A stretch of 64,000 nucleotides of DNA from Planctomycetota bacterium (GTDB lineage Bacteria; Planctomycetota; SZUA-567; H5-PLA8). The translations under genes were made by a program, and so were the position numbers. Positions 60,663 through 64,000 of this stretch are shown here, one piece after another (position 1 is the stretch's first letter; each line of letters starts with the position of its first letter). The DNA is taken from contig JAOSKN010000002.1 in assembly GCA_027493525.1 (NCBI GenBank), positions 972,288-1,036,287 on the forward strand, in the 5' to 3' direction. The notes under the pieces are model-generated. The model ran no database searches. It saw only the letters and a program-made list of their open reading frames with translations, and was not told the origin of the DNA.

Positions 60663-61737
60663 TCAGGCCTTCCGCGTGATCCAGGTTCCCACGTGCGGCT
60701 GCCCGCGGCAGGCGTGGATCTCGCGCGTCTGCGGCGAGAGGATCACGCAGGCGTTGGTGCTTACCTGGTCGGGGCCGTGGTGCCGGCAGAGCGCCAGGTC
60801 GGCTCCGCCGTCGTGGTCCGAGAGGAAGCGCTTGAGGTCATCGATTCCGATCTTGCCGGCGTGTTGCGCCATCAATTCCGACAGCCGGGCCTGCCGGCGG
60901 CAGGTCGAGGCGGACGGCGGCTCGGGGTCGAAGGGCTTGAGTTCCTCGTCGAGGTAGTGGTTGCAGTGCGTGTACGTCCCACTCGCCACCGGGACTTCGG
61001 CGCAGCGCGTGGCGCTGCATTCGAACCCCGCGGCTTCCCCATTCGGCCCGCCCACGTAATAGTAGTGCGCGCCCGCGCGCGGCGAGCCGCGCACGGCCTC
61101 CGCGGCTTCCTCGAACGATTCGCTGCGAAGCGCGCGATGCAGGACGGTGAGGTACTGCACGCCGGGGCGCGCGTCGTTGCCCTTCAGGTTCGTGTTGCCC
61201 ACGGCGACGCCGGCCGCGTTGACGCCGATCAGGGTCAGGCAGCCCGTCAGCGTCAGGCTTGCCGTGGCCGGCGCGTCCTGGGGCTTGCGCGCGACGAGCC
61301 GCACGAACGGCATGTTGTCGGTCTTGAGATCCCAGTTCTGGCCCAGCAGGAGCCTGCCCGTCGCCGAGCGGTTCGGCGCGACGATGAAGTGCGAGCAGCC
61401 TTCCAGCTCGGCGCGCGGCCCGAAAGCGAGCACGTCTTGCAGGTCGGTCAGCCCCTGCAGCACGTAACACTGCTCAAGCGTTAAGTCCGCGCCGCGCGCG
61501 ATGCCGGCGAATTCATCCCAACCCACCGGATCGTAGGCCTCGGTGGCGGGGGAGGCCCTTCCGCGCGACGGCGAGCGCCTCGTCTTCCGTGAAGCGCCGC
61601 CCGCGCTCTTCCGCGAAGAGCCTCGCCCAGCGCATGCGGATCGCGTACAGCTCGCGCGCCTCGGCGCGGAACTGCGCGCCGAAGGCCTCGCCCATCGCGC
61701 GAGGCGAGCCTTCGAGTTCGACGGCCGGCAGGTCCAT
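60663..61737 (-). CDS. C45-family (acyltransferase/choloylglycine-type) peptidase, frameshifted
   Basis: N-terminal nucleophile family. The first frame gives LEGSPRAMGEAFGAQFRAEA, and the second ELEGCSHFIVAPNRSATGRL with the cysteine nucleophile of GCS, then LLLGQNWDLK, typical of the family. Frames join at five G (61548-61552); removing one gives LPATEAYDPVGWDEFAGIA and about 357 residues. ATG at 61737 has GGAG nine bases upstream. It may cleave N-acyl amides such as acyl-penicillin, acyl-taurine or acyl-homoserine lactone; the substrate is unknown. Confidence 0.8.
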
Positions 61738-61875
61738 GAAGCGTCTCCACGGGGTTGCGCCGCGGTCCGGAACGGGCCGTCGGCTTGACCGTCCAGCGGC
61801 CCGAACTATACTCCTACCTGCCATCAGCGCGCACGTCCAAGCGTCGCCCTTTTGCGCCTATCACGGGGGTGTTCC

Positions 61876-63174
61876 ATGCCGCGCAACGTCGTCGTGGCCC
61901 AGTCGGGCGGGCCTTCGCCGGTCATCAACAACTCCCTGCGCGGCGTGCTCGAAACCTGCAAGCGCCATCCCGACAAGTTCGGGACCGTCTATGCCGGCTG
62001 GCACGGCATCGAGGGCGTGCTCAAGGAAGAACTCCTCGACCTGAGCGCGCAGGCGCCCGACGAGGTCGCGCTGCTGCGCGTCACCCCCACCGCCGGTTCC
62101 ATCGGCACCTGCCGCTACAAGCTCAAGAAGGAGCACGCCGAGGACTTCGACCGTGTCATCGAGGTCTTCAAGCGCCATGACGTCGGCTACTTCTTTTACA
62201 TCGGCGGCAACGATTCGATGGACACCGCCAACAAGGTCAGCCTGATGGCCCGCGAGAAGGGCCTGGAATTGGTCGGGATCGGCGTGCCCAAGACCATCGA
62301 CAACGACGTGGGGGACAGCGAGTTCAAGCTGATCGACCACACGCCCGGCTACGGCAGCGTCGCGCGCTACTGGCTCAACACGGTCGCCGCGGCCAACGAG
62401 GAGAATTCCGGCTCCAGCCCCGCCGACCCGGTGCTGGTGCTCCAGGCGATGGGGCGCAAGATCGGCTTCATTCCCGCCGCCGCGCGCCTGGCCGACCCCG
62501 GCCGCGAACTGCCGCTGCTGATCTTCCTCGCCGAGTCCAACCTCACCCTCGAGGAGGTCCACGCGAAGGTCAACGAGACGCTGGGCAAGCACGGCCGCGC
62601 GATCGTCGTCGTCAGCGAGGGCTTCAACATCCCCGAGGACGTGCTGGGCGCGACCCGCGACGCCTTCGGCCACGTCCAGTTCAGCGCCAGCCGCACCACC
62701 GTCGCGCAGGTCTTCGTCAACTACCTCAACGACAAGGGCCTCTGCGTGCCCGGCAGCGCGCGCGGCCAGGTCCCCGGCACCGACCAGCGCGGCAGCATCT
62801 ACCACGCTTCCCCCGTGGACCTCGAGGAGGCCTACCGCGTCGGCGAGAAGGCCGCCGAGCTGGCCGCCGAGAATCAGAACGGGCAGATGGCCACGATCCT
62901 GCGCAAGCGCGGCAGCATCTACGGCGTCCACTACGCCAACGTGCCGCTCCACGAGGTCGCCAACAGCGAGCGGGCGTTCCCGAAGCACTGGATCACCGCC
63001 GACAAGGCCGACGTCACCGACGAATTCCTCGCCTACGCGCAGCCGCTCGTCGGGGAGGACTGGGTCAGCGTCCCGCTGCTCAACGGCCGCCCGCGCTTCA
63101 CGCGCTTCAAGCCCATCTTCGCCGAGAAGAAGTGTCCCGCGTACGTGCCCGTCGGCTACCGCAAGAAGAAATAA
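61876..63174 (+). CDS. pfp: PPi-type 6-phosphofructokinase
   Basis: 432 residues. AQSGGPSPVINNSLRG binds phosphate; GGND (110-113) has Asn-Asp where ATP enzymes have GDGS, which marks PPi as donor; PKTIDND (138-144) follows and contains the catalytic Asp. QAMGRKIGFIPAAARLA and VPGTDQRGS are typical of the PFK superfamily. It reversibly phosphorylates fructose 6-phosphate using PPi. I chose ATG at 61876, which begins the conserved N-terminus; the frame is open upstream. Confidence 0.93.
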   Translation: MPRNVVVAQSGGPSPVINNSLRGVLETCKRHPDKFGTVYAGWHGIEGVLKEELLDLSAQAPDEVALLRVTPTAGSIGTCRYKLKKEHAEDFDRVIEVFKRHDVGYFFYIGGNDSMDTANKVSLMAREKGLELVGIGVPKTIDNDVGDSEFKLIDHTPGYGSVARYWLNTVAAANEENSGSSPADPVLVLQAMGRKIGFIPAAARLADPGRELPLLIFLAESNLTLEEVHAKVNETLGKHGRAIVVVSEGFNIPEDVLGATRDAFGHVQFSASRTTVAQVFVNYLNDKGLCVPGSARGQVPGTDQRGSIYHASPVDLEEAYRVGEKAAELAAENQNGQMATILRKRGSIYGVHYANVPLHEVANSERAFPKHWITADKADVTDEFLAYAQPLVGEDWVSVPLLNGRPRFTRFKPIFAEKKCPAYVPVGYRKKK

Positions 63175-63202
63175 AACCCGCAACCTGGACCAGGAGCCGC
63201 CC

Positions 63203-64000
63203 ATGTCGGACGTCGCAAAGCTCAAGGCGTTCAAGCCCCAGCACCCCTTCTTCGTCGGCATCGACTCCGACGGCTGCGTCTTCGACACGATGGAGATCAA
63301 GCAGAAGGAGTGCTTCATCCCCAACATCATCAAGCTCTACGGCGGCCAGTCGGTCAGCAAGTACCTGCGCGAATGCGCCGAGTTCGTCAACCTGTACTCC
63401 AAGTGGCGCGGCGTGAACCGCTTTCCCGCGCTGCTCAAGAGTTTCGAGCTGCTCGCCGAGCGCCCCGAGGTCCGCGCGCGGGGCTTCAAGAATCCGGACC
63501 TCTCCTCGCTGCAGGCCTGGACCGAACGCGAAACGAAGCTCGGCAACCCCGCGCTCAAGGCCGAATCCGAGAAGACCGGCGACGCCTGCCTCAAGCTGAC
63601 CTATCGGTGGTCGGAGACCGTCAACAAGGCCGTCGAGGAGATGGTCTTCGGCATCCCGCCCTTCCCCATGGTCCGCGAAAGCCTCCAGAAGCTCACCGGC
63701 CGCGCGGACAAGATCGTTTGCAGCCAGACGCCGACCGAGGCGCTGGTCCGCGAATGGGAAGAGCACGGCATCCAGGGCTTCGTGGAGTTCATCTGCGGGC
63801 AGGAGATGGGCACCAAGACCGAGCACCTGGCCTTCGCCAGCGGCGGCAAGTACGAGCCCGGCCGCGTCCTGATGATCGGCGACGCGCTCGGCGACCTCAA
63901 GGCCGCGCAGGGCAACAAGGCGCTCTTCTATCCGATCATGCCCGGCGACGAGGACGCGAGCTGGACGCGCTTTCACGACGAGGCCATCGACAAGTTCCTC
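63203..64000 (+). CDS. HAD-family phosphatase (3' cut by the window end)
   Basis: The first 266 residues are present and no stop is reached. Motif I is GIDSDGCVFDTME (nucleophile and acid Asp), motif III/IV MIGDALGDLKAA. KIVCSQTPTEALVREWEEHG and GTKTEHLAFASGGKYEP fit the fold. Phosphoglycolate-phosphatase-like, with a helical cap at about 30-150. Starts 28 bases after pfp, with AGGAG eight bases before the ATG; probably co-transcribed. The substrate is unknown. Confidence 0.8.
   Translation, partial: MSDVAKLKAFKPQHPFFVGIDSDGCVFDTMEIKQKECFIPNIIKLYGGQSVSKYLRECAEFVNLYSKWRGVNRFPALLKSFELLAERPEVRARGFKNPDLSSLQAWTERETKLGNPALKAESEKTGDACLKLTYRWSETVNKAVEEMVFGIPPFPMVRESLQKLTGRADKIVCSQTPTEALVREWEEHGIQGFVEFICGQEMGTKTEHLAFASGGKYEPGRVLMIGDALGDLKAAQGNKALFYPIMPGDEDASWTRFHDEAIDKFL

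Overview
The window is a high-GC (my estimate is mid-60s %), gene-dense bacterial chromosome segment. Its gene content resembles Planctomycetota or a neighbouring PVC-type lineage. The clues are a squalene-cyclase-repeat secreted protein, a DUF1570-like zincin, a very long SecA ending in a SEC-C motif, a sulfatase, a GH42-like protein with a CBM9-like tail, a PPi-type phosphofructokinase, many signal-peptide proteins and palindromic intergenic repeats. No rRNA, tRNA or CRISPR was seen, and the phylum assignment is an inference.

Layout. 1-3.7 kb: C-terminal part of a GH42-like protein. 3.8-13.3 kb (minus strand): methyl cycle and C1 genes (metH, an HTH-nucleotide cyclase fusion, ahcY), with a sulfatase, a methyltransferase and an esterase. 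13.4-18.3 kb: a pilus or secretion assembly operon headed by a PilM-PilN fusion. 18.6-20.4 kb: two divergent zinc-ribbon membrane proteins. 20.5-22.2 kb: DoxX-like protein and sucC. 22.2-23.9 kb: a non-coding repeat island where sucD would be expected. 24-26 kb: a secreted protein and a CoA-binding protein. 26.2-26.8 kb: an IS200-type element. 26.8-31.5 kb: an ABC/His-rich lipoprotein/DUF3299/LRR module that resembles metal-uptake loci. 31.9-37 kb: a zincin, a TIM-barrel protein, a secreted protein and icd. 37.4-42.1 kb: an ABC exporter, a YjhG-type dehydratase and an RlmJ-like protein. 42.2-44.9 kb: three NfeD genes. 45.2-47 kb: ECF sigma and anti-sigma. 47.2-52 kb: pentaheme cytochrome and an Fbp-type iron ABC transporter. 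52.2-57.9 kb: xerD-type recombinase, thioesterase, secA. 58-64 kb: squalene-cyclase-repeat protein, bilobal aspartyl protease-like protein, C45 peptidase, pfp and a HAD phosphatase cut by the window end.

Themes. MetH and AhcY recycle homocysteine and SAH on one strand. SucC, Icd and Pfp are central carbon enzymes. Five genes (metH, an FtsX-like permease, the zincin, a small NfeD, the C45 peptidase) are split by single frameshifts, four of them at short homopolymers. That pattern suggests residual indel errors in an assembled genome rather than five independent pseudogenes. Heptanucleotide tandem repeats recur in several places, and in one cluster they supply the last codons and stops of three neighbouring genes.
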